The notes beneath the pieces were generated by a model that saw nothing but the letters and a program-made list of their open reading frames with translations, was not told where the DNA came from and did not search any database. The translations under genes and the position numbers were made by a program. This document shows, one piece after another, positions 46,247 to 54,960 of a DNA stretch of 64,000 nucleotides; within the stretch, counting starts at the first letter, position 1; every line of letters begins with the position of its first letter. The DNA comes from Arsukibacterium sp. (GTDB taxonomy: Bacteria > Pseudomonadota > Gammaproteobacteria > Enterobacterales > Alteromonadaceae), in assembly GCF_018402695.1 (NCBI RefSeq), contig NZ_JAGYIM010000024.1:248001-312000 (forward strand), read 5' to 3'.

Positions 46247-47422
46247 GTGATCACGTATAAATCAGCAGCGTTTTATCAAAGCTGCTTTGCGCTCTGTCTG
46301 GCTGCTGTGGTGGTATTTGCTAACCTGCACTTATTGCAGCCACTGTTGCCGCAGCTCAGTCGCGAATTCCAGCTCAGCCCGCTGCAGGTTAGTCTCAGTT
46401 ATACCGTTGCCACCTTTGGCCTGGGGTTATCTTTATTAGTGTATGCCTCGTTATCTGATGCCTGGGGCCGTAAAACCTTATTATTGCTAACCTTAGCGGG
46501 CATGACGCTAAGCACTCTGGCGCTGACTCAGGTAGAAAGCTTTGCGGCGCTGGTATGCTGGCGGGCGATTCAGGGGGTTTGCCTCGGTGGCTTGCCGGCC
46601 ATAGCCATTGCCTGGATGGGCGAGGAATATTCCACGCCGGCGCTGGTGACAGCGGTGGGCTATTACATCAGCGCCAATTCGCTGGGCGGGATCGGTGGTC
46701 GTTTACTGGCCGGCGGTCTGGCTGATCTGGGCCACTGGCAGTGGGTGTTCTGGCCTATGGCAGTGCTAAGTGCAGTTAGCTGCTACTTTATCTGGCGTTA
46801 TCTGCCGGTATCCGAGCGCTTTACCGCGCAGCCTTTTCGCCTGAGACAAGCGCTGCAAAATCATGCCTTTCATCTGCGCCAGCGGCTGCTGTTGCTGACT
46901 TACCTGATTGGCGGCCTGAATTTTCTGGTGTTTTTAAATCAGTATACGTTTATTAGCTTTGTGCTGGCTGCACCGCCATACCTGCTTAGCAGCAGTATGC
47001 TGGGGTTATTATTTATTACCTATTTTAGCGGTACGGTCGGGTCTGCACTGTCGGCAAAAATTGCCCGGCGCATGTCAGCACCGCTGGCGATGGCGCTGGG
47101 TATTGTGCTGATGATGCTGGGTAGCCTTGTTACCTTGCATGCTCAGGTATCTGTTATTGTCAGTGGCTTTTTTATCAGTGCCTTTGGTTTTTTTCTGTGT
47201 CATTCGCTGGCCAGTAGCTGGGTAAACCAGCATGCCACGCGGGCTAAAGCCAGTGCCAGTGCGCTTTATCTGGTGTTTTATTATGTCGGCGCCAGCGTGG
47301 GGGGCCTTTACCTGCAACCATTCTGGCAAGCACTGGCCTGGCCTGGTGTCGTCGTGGCCTCATTGCTGATGTATGGCGTAACCCTGTCACTGGCACTGTG
47401 GCTTTGGCTAGGTAGTCGCTGA
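46247..47422 (+). CDS. MFS transporter, YnfM-like
   Basis: 391 aa, 12 membrane helices. Residues 20-60 (Ala-Asn-Leu-His-Leu-Leu-Gln-Pro-Leu-Leu-Pro-Gln-Leu-Ser) and Ser-Leu-Ser-Asp-Ala-Trp-Gly-Arg-Lys match the YnfM/arabinose-efflux-like group. The frame starts with a GTG at 46247 that has little ribosome-site support. A better site (AAGGG at 46218-46222) instead serves an ATG at 46231 that opens a 9-codon frame overlapping this start and ending at 46260. Either coupled translation or a small sequence error at the start is possible. Substrate unknown. Confidence 0.8.
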   Translation: MITYKSAAFYQSCFALCLAAVVVFANLHLLQPLLPQLSREFQLSPLQVSLSYTVATFGLGLSLLVYASLSDAWGRKTLLLLTLAGMTLSTLALTQVESFAALVCWRAIQGVCLGGLPAIAIAWMGEEYSTPALVTAVGYYISANSLGGIGGRLLAGGLADLGHWQWVFWPMAVLSAVSCYFIWRYLPVSERFTAQPFRLRQALQNHAFHLRQRLLLLTYLIGGLNFLVFLNQYTFISFVLAAPPYLLSSSMLGLLFITYFSGTVGSALSAKIARRMSAPLAMALGIVLMMLGSLVTLHAQVSVIVSGFFISAFGFFLCHSLASSWVNQHATRAKASASALYLVFYYVGASVGGLYLQPFWQALAWPGVVVASLLMYGVTLSLALWLWLGSR

Positions 47423-47508
47423 AATTTTTTCGCCCGCTTTAAACCTTTCCAGGACAACATTCGACTAACCTGTCAGTACTTATTTAACACGGCCAGTAAA
47501 GGGCATGT

Positions 47509-48030
47509 ATGGCAACGGAGATTGCAGCAGCAATCGCAGCAGCGCAGCAGGGCGACAAGCAAGCATTTTACCTGATCTACCAGCAGTTTATCGGCCGGGT
47601 ATATGCAATTTGCTGGCGACTGTTAGCCAATAAACAACAGGCTGAGGATGCCAGCCAGGAAGTCTTTATTAAGCTGTGGCAACAATTGCCGGCGTTTCGT
47701 GGCGACAGCAGTTTTGCTACCTGGTTGCATAGTGTGGCTACCCGCACCGCGATTGACTGCTGGCGACAGCAGAAAAATCTGCGTTTAACAGACAGCAGTG
47801 ATCAGCTTGACATGCCGGAGCCAACTATTCACTGCACGGGTGACACAGCCACGCTGGAACAAGCGATTTTACGGCTGCCAGCGCAGGCGAGGGCAGTATT
47901 TGTGTTATTTGCGCTGGAAGGGTATCAGCATCAGGAGATTGCCAGCTTGCTGGGTATCGCCGAGGGTAGCAGTAAAGCCCAGTACCACCGGGCCAGGCAA
48001 TTATTACGGGAGTGGTTAGCCGATGAATGA
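47509..48030 (+). CDS. ECF-family RNA polymerase sigma factor
   Basis: 173 aa. Region 2 (about 22-90) shows Asp-Ala-Ser-Gln-Glu-Val-Phe-Ile-Lys-Leu-Trp and Phe-Ala-Thr-Trp-Leu-His-Ser-Val-Ala-Thr-Arg; region 4 (about 115-170) shows Leu-Pro-Ala-Gln-Ala-Arg-Ala-Val-Phe-Val and the helix-turn-helix Gln-His-Gln-Glu-Ile-Ala-Ser-Leu-Leu-Gly. AAGGG lies just before the ATG. It overlaps the anti-sigma-like gene by 8 bp, the usual arrangement for control by sequestration. Confidence 0.93.
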   Translation: MATEIAAAIAAAQQGDKQAFYLIYQQFIGRVYAICWRLLANKQQAEDASQEVFIKLWQQLPAFRGDSSFATWLHSVATRTAIDCWRQQKNLRLTDSSDQLDMPEPTIHCTGDTATLEQAILRLPAQARAVFVLFALEGYQHQEIASLLGIAEGSSKAQYHRARQLLREWLADE

Positions 48031-48550
48031 GCAACAATTTGAGCAGTCACTGCAACATTTAGCGAGAGAACGGCAACCAGAGCGCGATCTGTGGCCGGCT
48101 ATTGCGGCCCGGTTGGAGCTTACCCACCAGCAACCAGGTAATGGTGCACCTGTACCAATGGCTGTTGCCGCGCAGCACCACAGCCCCCGGCTTATTCACT
48201 GGGCCAGTGCCGCAGCATTTTTACTGGTGGCACTCATTGGCTGGCAGCTGGCCATTTTGCCCGCAGCGGGCCAGCGCACAGTAGCATCGCCAAGCGCAGA
48301 ACTTATCTTGTTGCAGGTTTACGAGCAGCAAAAATCCCGGCAGCTGGCACAGGTAGTGGCAGTGGCTGAGGGCTTCGACAACTGGCAACAACAGCTTACC
48401 ATTTGGGATCAGGCCATCGCTCAGGTGCGTCTGGCCCTGCAATTTTATCCGGATGAACCGCAGCTGTTAGCGCAGCTGCAACAGTTATATCAGCAGCAAC
48501 TGCGCTTTATTCAGCAGGCAACGTTGCAACAACCGTCAATAACCAGTTAG
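48023..48550 (+). CDS. probable membrane anti-sigma factor
   Basis: 175 aa. A charged cytoplasmic N-terminus (about 1-58), one membrane helix (about 60-80), then a periplasmic helical part rich in Gln and Leu. The N-terminus has Leu-Trp-Pro-Ala-Ile-Ala-Ala-Arg-Leu as in many anti-sigma factors that lack the zinc Cys/His motif. Position, 8-bp overlap with the sigma gene and topology are the evidence; it has no strong sequence signature. Confidence 0.65.
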   Translation: MNEQQFEQSLQHLARERQPERDLWPAIAARLELTHQQPGNGAPVPMAVAAQHHSPRLIHWASAAAFLLVALIGWQLAILPAAGQRTVASPSAELILLQVYEQQKSRQLAQVVAVAEGFDNWQQQLTIWDQAIAQVRLALQFYPDEPQLLAQLQQLYQQQLRFIQQATLQQPSITS

Positions 48551-48559
48551 GAGTGTATC

Positions 48560-49534
48560 ATGCAACAAACAATAACAAACTGGCTTGCCAGCCTGGCCGC
48601 TATAGTACTGTTAGCCGCCAGCCAACTGGCGCTGGCCGACCCGCGTGAAGTGGTAAATGAAAGTCGCAGCGTCAGTGGCAACGAGAAAATTTATATTGAG
48701 GTAATGAGTGGCGAAATTACCATTACTGCAGTGTCAGGTAATACCTTCAGCGTTAGCGGTAAACTCGATGAAAAAGCGACTGGCTATGAGTTTGACAGTA
48801 AAGATGGTTTTAGCCGCTTTGAAATGACTATGCCGCGTCAGGTAAATTACAACTGGAAAGATAAAGCCAATGCAGCAGAACTGCGGATTGAAGTGCCGGT
48901 TGGCAGCAGCGTCGAGTTCAAAGGCGTCAACGGCAATGTCAGCGTAACCGGTATTCATGGCAGCAGTGATATTGGCACGGTAAACGGGAAGATCAGTGCC
49001 AGTGACTTACGAAGCAGCGTCAAGCTCAGCACCGTTAATGGCGAAATAAAAGTTAAAGGTGCCAGCGGCAAGGTAGAGCTGAACTCAGTTAACGGCGAAA
49101 TTAACGATGAAGGTTCATCGGGCCGGCTACGCTACGAAGTGGTTAACGGCAAAGTGCAGGCCAAAAGCCAGGCAGAAGAGGTCAGCATCAGCACAGTAAA
49201 CGGCGATGCAAAGCTGGAACTTACCGGCACAAAGCAGCTGAAACTAAACACAGTAAATGGCGAAATTGAAGCAGAACTGCAAGGTGTAACCAGCCCACGG
49301 GTAACGGGCAGCAGTGTTAGCGGTGATATCGAACTTAAGTTCGCAAGTAATGCCAGTGCCCGGGTTGAGATTAAAGCTTCAGCCGGTGGCAGCATTGACA
49401 ATAAGCTAAGTAATGACAAAGCAACGAAAGCGAAATATGGCCCGTCACGCAGCTTGCAGTTCACCCTCGGCAATGGCGATGGCAGCGTGGAGCTTACCAC
49501 CGTCAGTGGCGATATCAAGCTGGAGAAGTTGTAA
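48560..49534 (+). CDS. DUF4097-type beta-repeat periplasmic protein
   Basis: 324 aa with a signal peptide ending near Ala-Leu-Ala-Asp; AGGAG lies 7 nt upstream. Residues about 120-320 contain nine Val-Asn/Ser-Gly repeats with a Thr/Ser-Val-Asn-Gly-Glu-Ile core, spaced about 18-22 residues apart, predicting a right-handed beta-helix. DUF4097 proteins are exported and of unknown function. It lies 9 bp after the anti-sigma-like gene, so the three form one operon and this is a likely target or output of the sigma factor. Confidence 0.82.
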   Translation: MQQTITNWLASLAAIVLLAASQLALADPREVVNESRSVSGNEKIYIEVMSGEITITAVSGNTFSVSGKLDEKATGYEFDSKDGFSRFEMTMPRQVNYNWKDKANAAELRIEVPVGSSVEFKGVNGNVSVTGIHGSSDIGTVNGKISASDLRSSVKLSTVNGEIKVKGASGKVELNSVNGEINDEGSSGRLRYEVVNGKVQAKSQAEEVSISTVNGDAKLELTGTKQLKLNTVNGEIEAELQGVTSPRVTGSSVSGDIELKFASNASARVEIKASAGGSIDNKLSNDKATKAKYGPSRSLQFTLGNGDGSVELTTVSGDIKLEKL

Positions 49535-49570
49535 CAATTTGAGCAATTGACACGGTGAGTGATCCGGTAA

Positions 49571-49600
49571 ATAACAAAGCCGCTAATGCGGCCTTGTTAT
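49571..49600. terminator. hairpin after DUF4097 gene
   Basis: ATAACAA-GCCGC and its complement GCGGC-TTGTTAT (49571-49583 with 49588-49600) form a long stem with one A/C mismatch around a TAAT loop. It lies 36 bp after the DUF4097 stop and 25 bp from the convergent chemoreceptor gene; a bidirectional terminator is likely, although the T-runs are short. Confidence 0.65.
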
Positions 49601-49625
49601 TCAGCTAAATCGATTTGTTGGGGCG

Positions 49626-51203
49626 TTAGCTTTTTCGCTTACTCCAGAATTGCTGTGAGAGCTCACTTAATCCAGTTGATAATTTGGCAACAGCTGAGGC
49701 ACTTTCCAGGTTTCCTTTGCCTATGTTGACACTGTCATTAGCGGCCTCGCGAATGAAATGTACACCCCGGTTAATATCCTGGCTTACTGCCCCTTGCTGT
49801 TCTGCAGCTGTTGCAATCTGTACATTCATTTCACTAATTTCATTTACTTTCTGGCCAATACTTTTTAGTGCTAATGCGGCATCTTCAGCATCCTGCACGC
49901 AGCCATTCGCCTGAATGCTGCTCTGAGCCATTGCAGTAACGGCGGTCTGGGCCCGTTGTTGCAGGGTATCAATCATGTTCTGAATGTCGGTTGTTGATTG
50001 CCGGGTGCGACCAGCAAGGCTTCTGACTTCATCGGCGACAACTGCAAAGCCTCTTCCCTGCTCACCAGCCCGGGCAGCTTCAATAGCCGCATTCAGCGCC
50101 AACAGGTTAGTTTGTTCAGCTACTCCACGGATAACTTCAAGAACGGTTGATATTTCAATGCTTTGTTTTTCAAGCTCGTTTATTGCCTGGGTGGCTTTAC
50201 TCAGTTCTTGCTCCAGGCTTTTAATTGAACCTCTGGTTTTCTCGACCAATTGCTGGCCATTTGCCGTTTCATTGTCGGCTTGCTCGGCGGCATTTGCTGC
50301 AACCTGAGCGCTGGTTGCGACTTGCTGAATGCTGGCAACCATTTCGTTAACTGCGGTGGCTATTTGATCTGTTTCAGCCTGCTGTGAGCTACTGACTTTG
50401 TTGCCTGCTTCCACCTTTAATAATGAACTACGGGTATGCTCAGTTAATTTGCCTGAGGCGTCATTTATTCTACCAACAACCGAGCCGGTTTCAGCTTGCA
50501 ACATGCGTAATGCAAATTCAATCTGACCAAATTCATCATTGCGATTGGTATACAATTTTTGGCTCAGTGGATTATCAGCTATTGCCGCTGCAAGTGATTT
50601 TAGCTTTGCGAAAGGGGCCAACAGGTAGCAGACAACTGTGCTGCAAAGTACAACCGAAACTGCTAACTGGAGGGCAAATTGCAGCCAGATCACCGTAGTC
50701 GTCAAACTTATAACTCCCGCTGCCATAATGCTGCAAATTATCAGTAAAATCAGCTTTAACTGCACTGATAACATTGGTCTACCCGGCGCTGCTTTGCCCT
50801 GGTTCAGCTGTGCATAGCCTTCTTCTGCGCGCCGAACGAGTTCAGGGTCGGCTTTGGTTCGAACAGATTGAATTTCGGTAATAGCGCCATTTTTACTGAT
50901 CGGTGTTACAAAAGCGCTAACCCAGTAGTGATCGCCATTTTTACAGCGATTTTTTACCAGTCCCATCCACGAGTTCCCGGCTTTCAGGGTCGACCACATG
51001 TGTTTAAACGCGGCTTGTGGCATATCGGGGTGGCGCACCAGGTTATGCGGTTGCCCTAACAACTCTTCTTTGGTAAAGCCACTAATTTCTATAAAGTCAT
51101 CGTTTACATAAGTTATATGGCTGTTTGGACTGGTGGTCGATAAAATATTAGATGTGTCACTTAAAAAAACCTCTTTATTGGTGACAGGCAGGTTACGTCT
51201 CAT
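49626..51203 (-). CDS. PAS-domain methyl-accepting chemotaxis protein (Aer-like)
   Basis: 525 aa. An N-terminal PAS domain (about 15-120) has Tyr-Val-Asn-Asp-Asp-Phe and Arg-His-Pro-Asp-Met-Pro, as in Aer-type redox receptors. Two close membrane helices (about 148-195), a HAMP-like linker, and a cytoplasmic signalling coiled coil follow; the conserved hairpin tip is [16 protein letters not shown] (about 375-390). It should relay to CheW/CheA. There is no periplasmic domain, so the PAS senses from the cytoplasm. Confidence 0.92.
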   Translation of the reverse strand: MRRNLPVTNKEVFLSDTSNILSTTSPNSHITYVNDDFIEISGFTKEELLGQPHNLVRHPDMPQAAFKHMWSTLKAGNSWMGLVKNRCKNGDHYWVSAFVTPISKNGAITEIQSVRTKADPELVRRAEEGYAQLNQGKAAPGRPMLSVQLKLILLIICSIMAAGVISLTTTVIWLQFALQLAVSVVLCSTVVCYLLAPFAKLKSLAAAIADNPLSQKLYTNRNDEFGQIEFALRMLQAETGSVVGRINDASGKLTEHTRSSLLKVEAGNKVSSSQQAETDQIATAVNEMVASIQQVATSAQVAANAAEQADNETANGQQLVEKTRGSIKSLEQELSKATQAINELEKQSIEISTVLEVIRGVAEQTNLLALNAAIEAARAGEQGRGFAVVADEVRSLAGRTRQSTTDIQNMIDTLQQRAQTAVTAMAQSSIQANGCVQDAEDAALALKSIGQKVNEISEMNVQIATAAEQQGAVSQDINRGVHFIREAANDSVNIGKGNLESASAVAKLSTGLSELSQQFWSKRKS

Positions 51204-51449
51204 CTGGCTTGGCTCTTAATCTTCTAGCAATGTTAATGTGAAACTTGGCTTGACGATTTCAAGCTCAGTTTGAATAGTTCATTTTTTGAACCGGCGCGGA
51301 TAGTATAGATACAGTTCAATCCGGTAAAGTGAATTATTCTGCTTTTTCTAATCATTTTTTAGAATGAATATTTGCAGCTGAATGAGCAAGAAAAATTAAG
51401 CTTTGACACTAATAACTTAGGATAAAGCTTTAGGTTTATTTACATGATC

Positions 51450-52184
51450 TTATTGCTGATAAGACTGCTGTTGCAATGCACTGACTTCATCATTTTCTAA
51501 CTCCCGGTACTGATCCATCGCCAACTCACCCAGCGGCAGGGCGCCGATGGCAGTGCGTTGTAAGGTTAACACCCGGTAACCCAGGGCTTTACACATATAG
51601 CGGATTTGCCGGTGCAGGCCCTGAGTCAGGGTTATTTCAAATTGTTGTGGGCCGCGTGCATTTACCTGACAGGGACGTGACTGATAGTGGTTTTTGCCCA
51701 GTGTCCAGCTTACTCCGCTGGCCATCTGTTGCAGAAACTCTGGAGTTACTGTTTTATCCGTCGTTACTAAATAGGTTTTGCTATGGTAATGATCCGGATG
51801 TAATAACCGCTGACTCAGCGCACCGTCGTTGGTTAGTAACAGCATACCACTGGAGTCTTTATCTAGCCGGCCCACTGCAAACAGGCGTAGCGGCAGGGTT
51901 TTTAGTAACTGATGCAAACTGGCCGGGTCATTTGGCCGGTTATTACAGTCGATACCGACAGGTTTATGATACAGAATGTAACAACGCGCAGGCTGCGCAA
52001 TAAGGCGGATATCGTCTATTAAGATGCGGTCAGAATTGTCTACGAGGTCGGGATGTCTGGCAGCCATACCGTTAACATGAACCCGGCCGGCAGTAATTAA
52101 CCGCTCAGCCGCACGGCGTGAACAGTGGCCACTTTGAGCTATCCATTTTGCTAGGCGATGTTTAGTTTCCAGAGTCGTGCTCAA
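51450..52184 (-). CDS. 23S rRNA pseudouridine synthase, RluF-like (RsuA family)
   Basis: 244 aa. N-terminal S4 RNA-binding domain (about 8-65, with Cys-Ser-Arg-Arg-Ala-Ala-Glu) and the catalytic Asp in Gly-Arg-Leu-Asp-Lys-Asp-Ser-Ser-Gly near residue 107. The Leu-Asp-Lys-Asp-Ser form, Lys-Thr-Tyr-Leu-Val-Thr and a late Arg-Gln-Ile-Arg-Tyr-Met-Cys resemble RluF more than RluB or RluE. It acts on 23S rRNA; exact site is inferred. Confidence 0.82.
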   Translation of the reverse strand: MSTTLETKHRLAKWIAQSGHCSRRAAERLITAGRVHVNGMAARHPDLVDNSDRILIDDIRLIAQPARCYILYHKPVGIDCNNRPNDPASLHQLLKTLPLRLFAVGRLDKDSSGMLLLTNDGALSQRLLHPDHYHSKTYLVTTDKTVTPEFLQQMASGVSWTLGKNHYQSRPCQVNARGPQQFEITLTQGLHRQIRYMCKALGYRVLTLQRTAIGALPLGELAMDQYRELENDEVSALQQQSYQQ

Positions 52185-52282
52185 CCGTGCTCAGCTTACT
52201 GTTAATTATCAAACTACCTAAAAAACGCAATATTACCCTACTCAGCGGATAAAAAGCAGATCTCAGGGCAATTTGTCATAAT

Positions 52283-52379
52283 ACTGCCATTAACAGCTGT
52301 CAAACTTAGCCCTGTTACACCTTCCTTCCTGGATATTATTCACTCGGTTAGTGATGGGAGCTTCGGCTCCCATTTTTTT
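52283..52379 (+). ncRNA. candidate small RNA ending in an orphan intrinsic terminator
   Basis: A classic intrinsic terminator lies on the plus strand: ATGGGAGC (52354-52361), a TTCG loop, GCTCCCAT (52366-52373), then seven T residues. No plus-strand protein gene lies between 49.5 kb and here; the neighbours on both sides are on the minus strand. Just upstream are a CACT/AGTG mini-hairpin (52341-52353) and an unpaired pyrimidine stretch, CCTTCCTTCC, complementary to ribosome-binding sites, a common sRNA seed type. A CATAAT box at 52277-52282 could be the -10 element, but no good -35 is seen. Start is approximate. Confidence 0.45.
52354..52379 (+). terminator. orphan rho-independent terminator
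   Basis: Perfect 8-bp stem with a UUCG tetraloop followed by a 7-T run, on the plus strand, with no upstream plus-strand coding gene. It would not terminate minus-strand transcripts, because there is no T-run in that direction. Confidence 0.88.
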
Positions 52380-52395
52380 CTGCCATTTGGCTTGA

Positions 52396-53064
52396 TTATT
52401 TGTTTTGCTCAGTCAAACGGGTCGGATAACTTTGATAAATAAGCTGCACTGTTTCATTTATCGCTTGCTGTGGGTTTGCCATGGCTTTTTTGGTAAGGCG
52501 GCCGTCAATCAGGCCCTGCCAAACCAGCCGTTTTTCACTGGCATCAATTACATCAATCGTTACCGTGCCTACTTTGTACTCCGTTTTTTCCACTTGATTG
52601 CCAAACAGCGGAATGCCAAACATAAAACTGCTGCTTCTGCCGTAATAACCGTAACCGGCATTAATTGAGAACGGTGAGCTACGCACATCACTGCGGGTTT
52701 CTACATTTGTCATGTAATTAACTAACAGCTGTGGGTTTTGTTCGCTGTACTGATAGCCCAGTGCTGCCATTTCGGCGTTAATGGCACTTTTAAAGTGCTG
52801 ATCCAGTAAGGTGGTATAGGCTTTAGCATCGGCATCCTCAGTTTTTGCCTCTTCTGCCAGCGGTTCAGCTGAAGCGGCTTGCTCAGTTGCTGCCTGTTCT
52901 TCCGGGCTGGGCTGATAGAAGCCGTAAGTTTGGTACTGTTTAAAATTTACAGTCCGATCATAGTCTACCGTAGCCTGGCGTGGGCTGGAACACGCGCTAA
53001 GCCCAAGCAATAGCGCAGCGCTAAGGCTGAAAATACGTAGCTGTGGGTTGTTAATAATAGCCAT
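52396..53064 (-). CDS. DUF4136 domain lipoprotein
   Basis: 222 aa with AGAGG 6 nt before the start. A signal ending Leu-Gly-Leu-Ser-Ala-Cys predicts lipid anchoring. The body starts Val-Asp-Tyr-Asp and has Phe-Lys-Gln-Tyr-Gln-Thr-Tyr-Gly-Phe, typical of DUF4136, with an acidic Ala/Glu-rich insertion at about residues 55-80. The end has Thr-Ile-Asp-Val-Ile-Asp-Ala-Ser-Glu-Lys-Arg-Leu-Val-Trp-Gln-Gly. Function unknown. Single gene. Confidence 0.85.
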   Translation of the reverse strand: MAIINNPQLRIFSLSAALLLGLSACSSPRQATVDYDRTVNFKQYQTYGFYQPSPEEQAATEQAASAEPLAEEAKTEDADAKAYTTLLDQHFKSAINAEMAALGYQYSEQNPQLLVNYMTNVETRSDVRSSPFSINAGYGYYGRSSSFMFGIPLFGNQVEKTEYKVGTVTIDVIDASEKRLVWQGLIDGRLTKKAMANPQQAINETVQLIYQSYPTRLTEQNK

Positions 53065-53169
53065 AATTGCCTCTTAACAGCATAGAACAGTAACTTAAGT
53101 GTATAGCAGCTAAGACCCAAAGCTAAACAATAAGTTTGGTTAATTTGTAAAGCTGTGGGTCAGGCGGTA

Positions 53170-54642
53170 TTAAAACCGGTAATTAAACTGCACGGCCAGT
53201 AATTGTCCTTTGTTGCTGTACTGCCCCTGATAGCCGCTGGCGTAAAGTGGCTCATTCTGCACATTATATTCACGCTCATTTACCGCCACATCACCGGTAA
53301 ATAAATAGCCATAAGCCACATCCATTGTTAATTGTTCAGTAAACTGCCAGTTAGCACCCACGGTCAGCCATAGCCGGTCATCAGTTGGGATCCGGGCTGT
53401 TTTATGCGCTGAGGCAATCGGATTTTCGTCAAATGCCACACCGGCTTTCAGGGTCAGCTCTGGCCGGACAATGTAGGTTGCACCTGCAGCAAAAGACCAG
53501 CTGTTTTGCCATTGCTGCGGAATATAGCCAATGTAACCTGCACTGTTCAGGTTGGGTGGCAACTGAGTATTTAACGAGATGCTGGGGGCCGCATCATTGC
53601 TAACAATATCGATGCTCTGAAACTCGCTCCACTCGGTCCAGGCCAGGCTCAGCTGGACAGATAACGCTTTGGTCAGTTGCTGATCCAAACTGAATGCTGC
53701 ACTGGCCGGGGTGGTAAGGGCTAATTGACTGGCTTCTGTTAACAGAGGGTTTGCGGCCAGTTTACCGGTGCTTAAATCGATAGCAGGTAATTGTGGCGCT
53801 ATTACCTGGTAATTCGGATTGCCGGCAACGCTGGCGCCGGTGATCGGGGTGTTGCTAATAACTGAGTCACCTTGCAGCTTGTAGCGTACTGCAGAATGCC
53901 AGGTTAATGCCAACCGGGTGCCGGCAATGGGTTCACCATGAATACCCAGGGTATAACCAAAGGCAAAATCATCGCCGGTTACTTCGTAATGGCTGTTGCA
54001 GTATGCATCGTTATATACCGGTGCGCCGAACATGGCGTTAGTGGCCGCCTCGCCAAGTTCACACAAACCGCTGTGATCTTTATATTTTGATAAGGTGCCT
54101 TCAATATGGTTTACCGAAATGCCGGCGCCGATTGACCACTGTTCATTTAACTTATAACCAACAGCCGGTTGCAGGCTCAATACCTGAATTGCCGTTTCAT
54201 CGGCAAAGTAGCGGCCGACAAAGTCATTGTCGTAATCTGAAGACAAACCAAAGGGCACATAGAAACCAATGCCCCAGCTTAATTGTTCCGACAGCTTGTC
54301 TGCGTAAAACACAAAAGGAATTAGTTCATTTAAACTATTTGCCCCTTCTGTCCGTCCAACTACGGGTTGGCCGCTAGCACTTTGCGCGCTGGCATTGCGG
54401 TAATTGGTTTTGGCGTTTATCAGGCTTATGCCGGCAGACAATTCTGCGCCGCTTAGCCTGGTCATAGCGGCCGGGTTTGAATACACCAGGCTGGCATCAG
54501 TAATTTGCGCACCGCGACCAGCATAGGCATTGCCCATGCTACTGACTGATTGTTCGAACAGTTTGTAGCCTTCAGCAGAAACAGTGGCACTGCTAACAGC
54601 CAGTAATACAGCCAGGCTAAGGCGGTTTTTTGAAAAAGTCAT
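53170..54642 (-). CDS. fadL: FadL-type outer-membrane long-chain fatty acid transporter
   Basis: 490 aa beta-barrel of the outer membrane. Signal peptide ending Val-Ser-Ala; then Gly-Tyr-Lys-Leu-Phe-Glu-Gln-Ser and Asn-Ala-Tyr-Ala-Gly-Arg-Gly with Ser-Asn-Pro-Ala-Ala-Met, the FadL N-terminal hatch motif. The last residue is Phe, as needed for barrel assembly. GGAG lies 7 nt upstream of the ATG. It should let long-chain fatty acids or other hydrophobic molecules cross the outer membrane. A FadR-like box lies 38-48 bp upstream of the start codon. Confidence 0.92.
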   Translation of the reverse strand: MTFSKNRLSLAVLLAVSSATVSAEGYKLFEQSVSSMGNAYAGRGAQITDASLVYSNPAAMTRLSGAELSAGISLINAKTNYRNASAQSASGQPVVGRTEGANSLNELIPFVFYADKLSEQLSWGIGFYVPFGLSSDYDNDFVGRYFADETAIQVLSLQPAVGYKLNEQWSIGAGISVNHIEGTLSKYKDHSGLCELGEAATNAMFGAPVYNDAYCNSHYEVTGDDFAFGYTLGIHGEPIAGTRLALTWHSAVRYKLQGDSVISNTPITGASVAGNPNYQVIAPQLPAIDLSTGKLAANPLLTEASQLALTTPASAAFSLDQQLTKALSVQLSLAWTEWSEFQSIDIVSNDAAPSISLNTQLPPNLNSAGYIGYIPQQWQNSWSFAAGATYIVRPELTLKAGVAFDENPIASAHKTARIPTDDRLWLTVGANWQFTEQLTMDVAYGYLFTGDVAVNEREYNVQNEPLYASGYQGQYSNKGQLLAVQFNYRF

Positions 54643-54679
54643 GTGCTTACTCCGTAATTAACGTTTTACCATTATAGAG

Positions 54680-54690
54680 AGGTCAGACCT
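54680..54690. promoter_or_regulatory. FadR-like operator upstream of fadL
   Basis: AGGTCAGACCT is a perfect 11-bp palindrome holding the invariant core GGTCNGACC of FadR sites (54681-54689), although the outer bases differ from the Escherichia coli consensus TGGTCNGACCA. Its place just upstream of fadL, a known FadR target, makes fatty-acid-responsive repression likely. The rest of the 318-bp gap (54643-54960) is AT-rich and must also hold the promoter of the divergent RND operon, which I could not define. Confidence 0.6.
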
Positions 54691-54960
54691 TAGAGTATAT
54701 GCACTACTTCCTGCTATTTGGCCTATTAAACGCAAGAATTCGCTATTTTTAACCAAATTTTAGCGTAACTCGCCAACTGCGGGATGCCAATAATATTTGA
54801 TTACATATTAATACCGTTTAACTTATTGAAATTAAATAATAAAAATATAAGATTCAGGCTGGCACAGGCTCTGCATTAGTCGCTACCAGCAGTAACTACA
54901 AATTTAAAAGCACCGTTAGCCCATCAGCTGACGGTAAGTGCATAACAAGGACCTAATAAA

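Noticed and set aside
48910-49530. CRISPR-like or satellite repeat
   Set aside because: The regular spacing of Val-Asn-Gly blocks is protein-level repetition in DUF4097; the DNA copies are too diverged and have no constant direct repeat.
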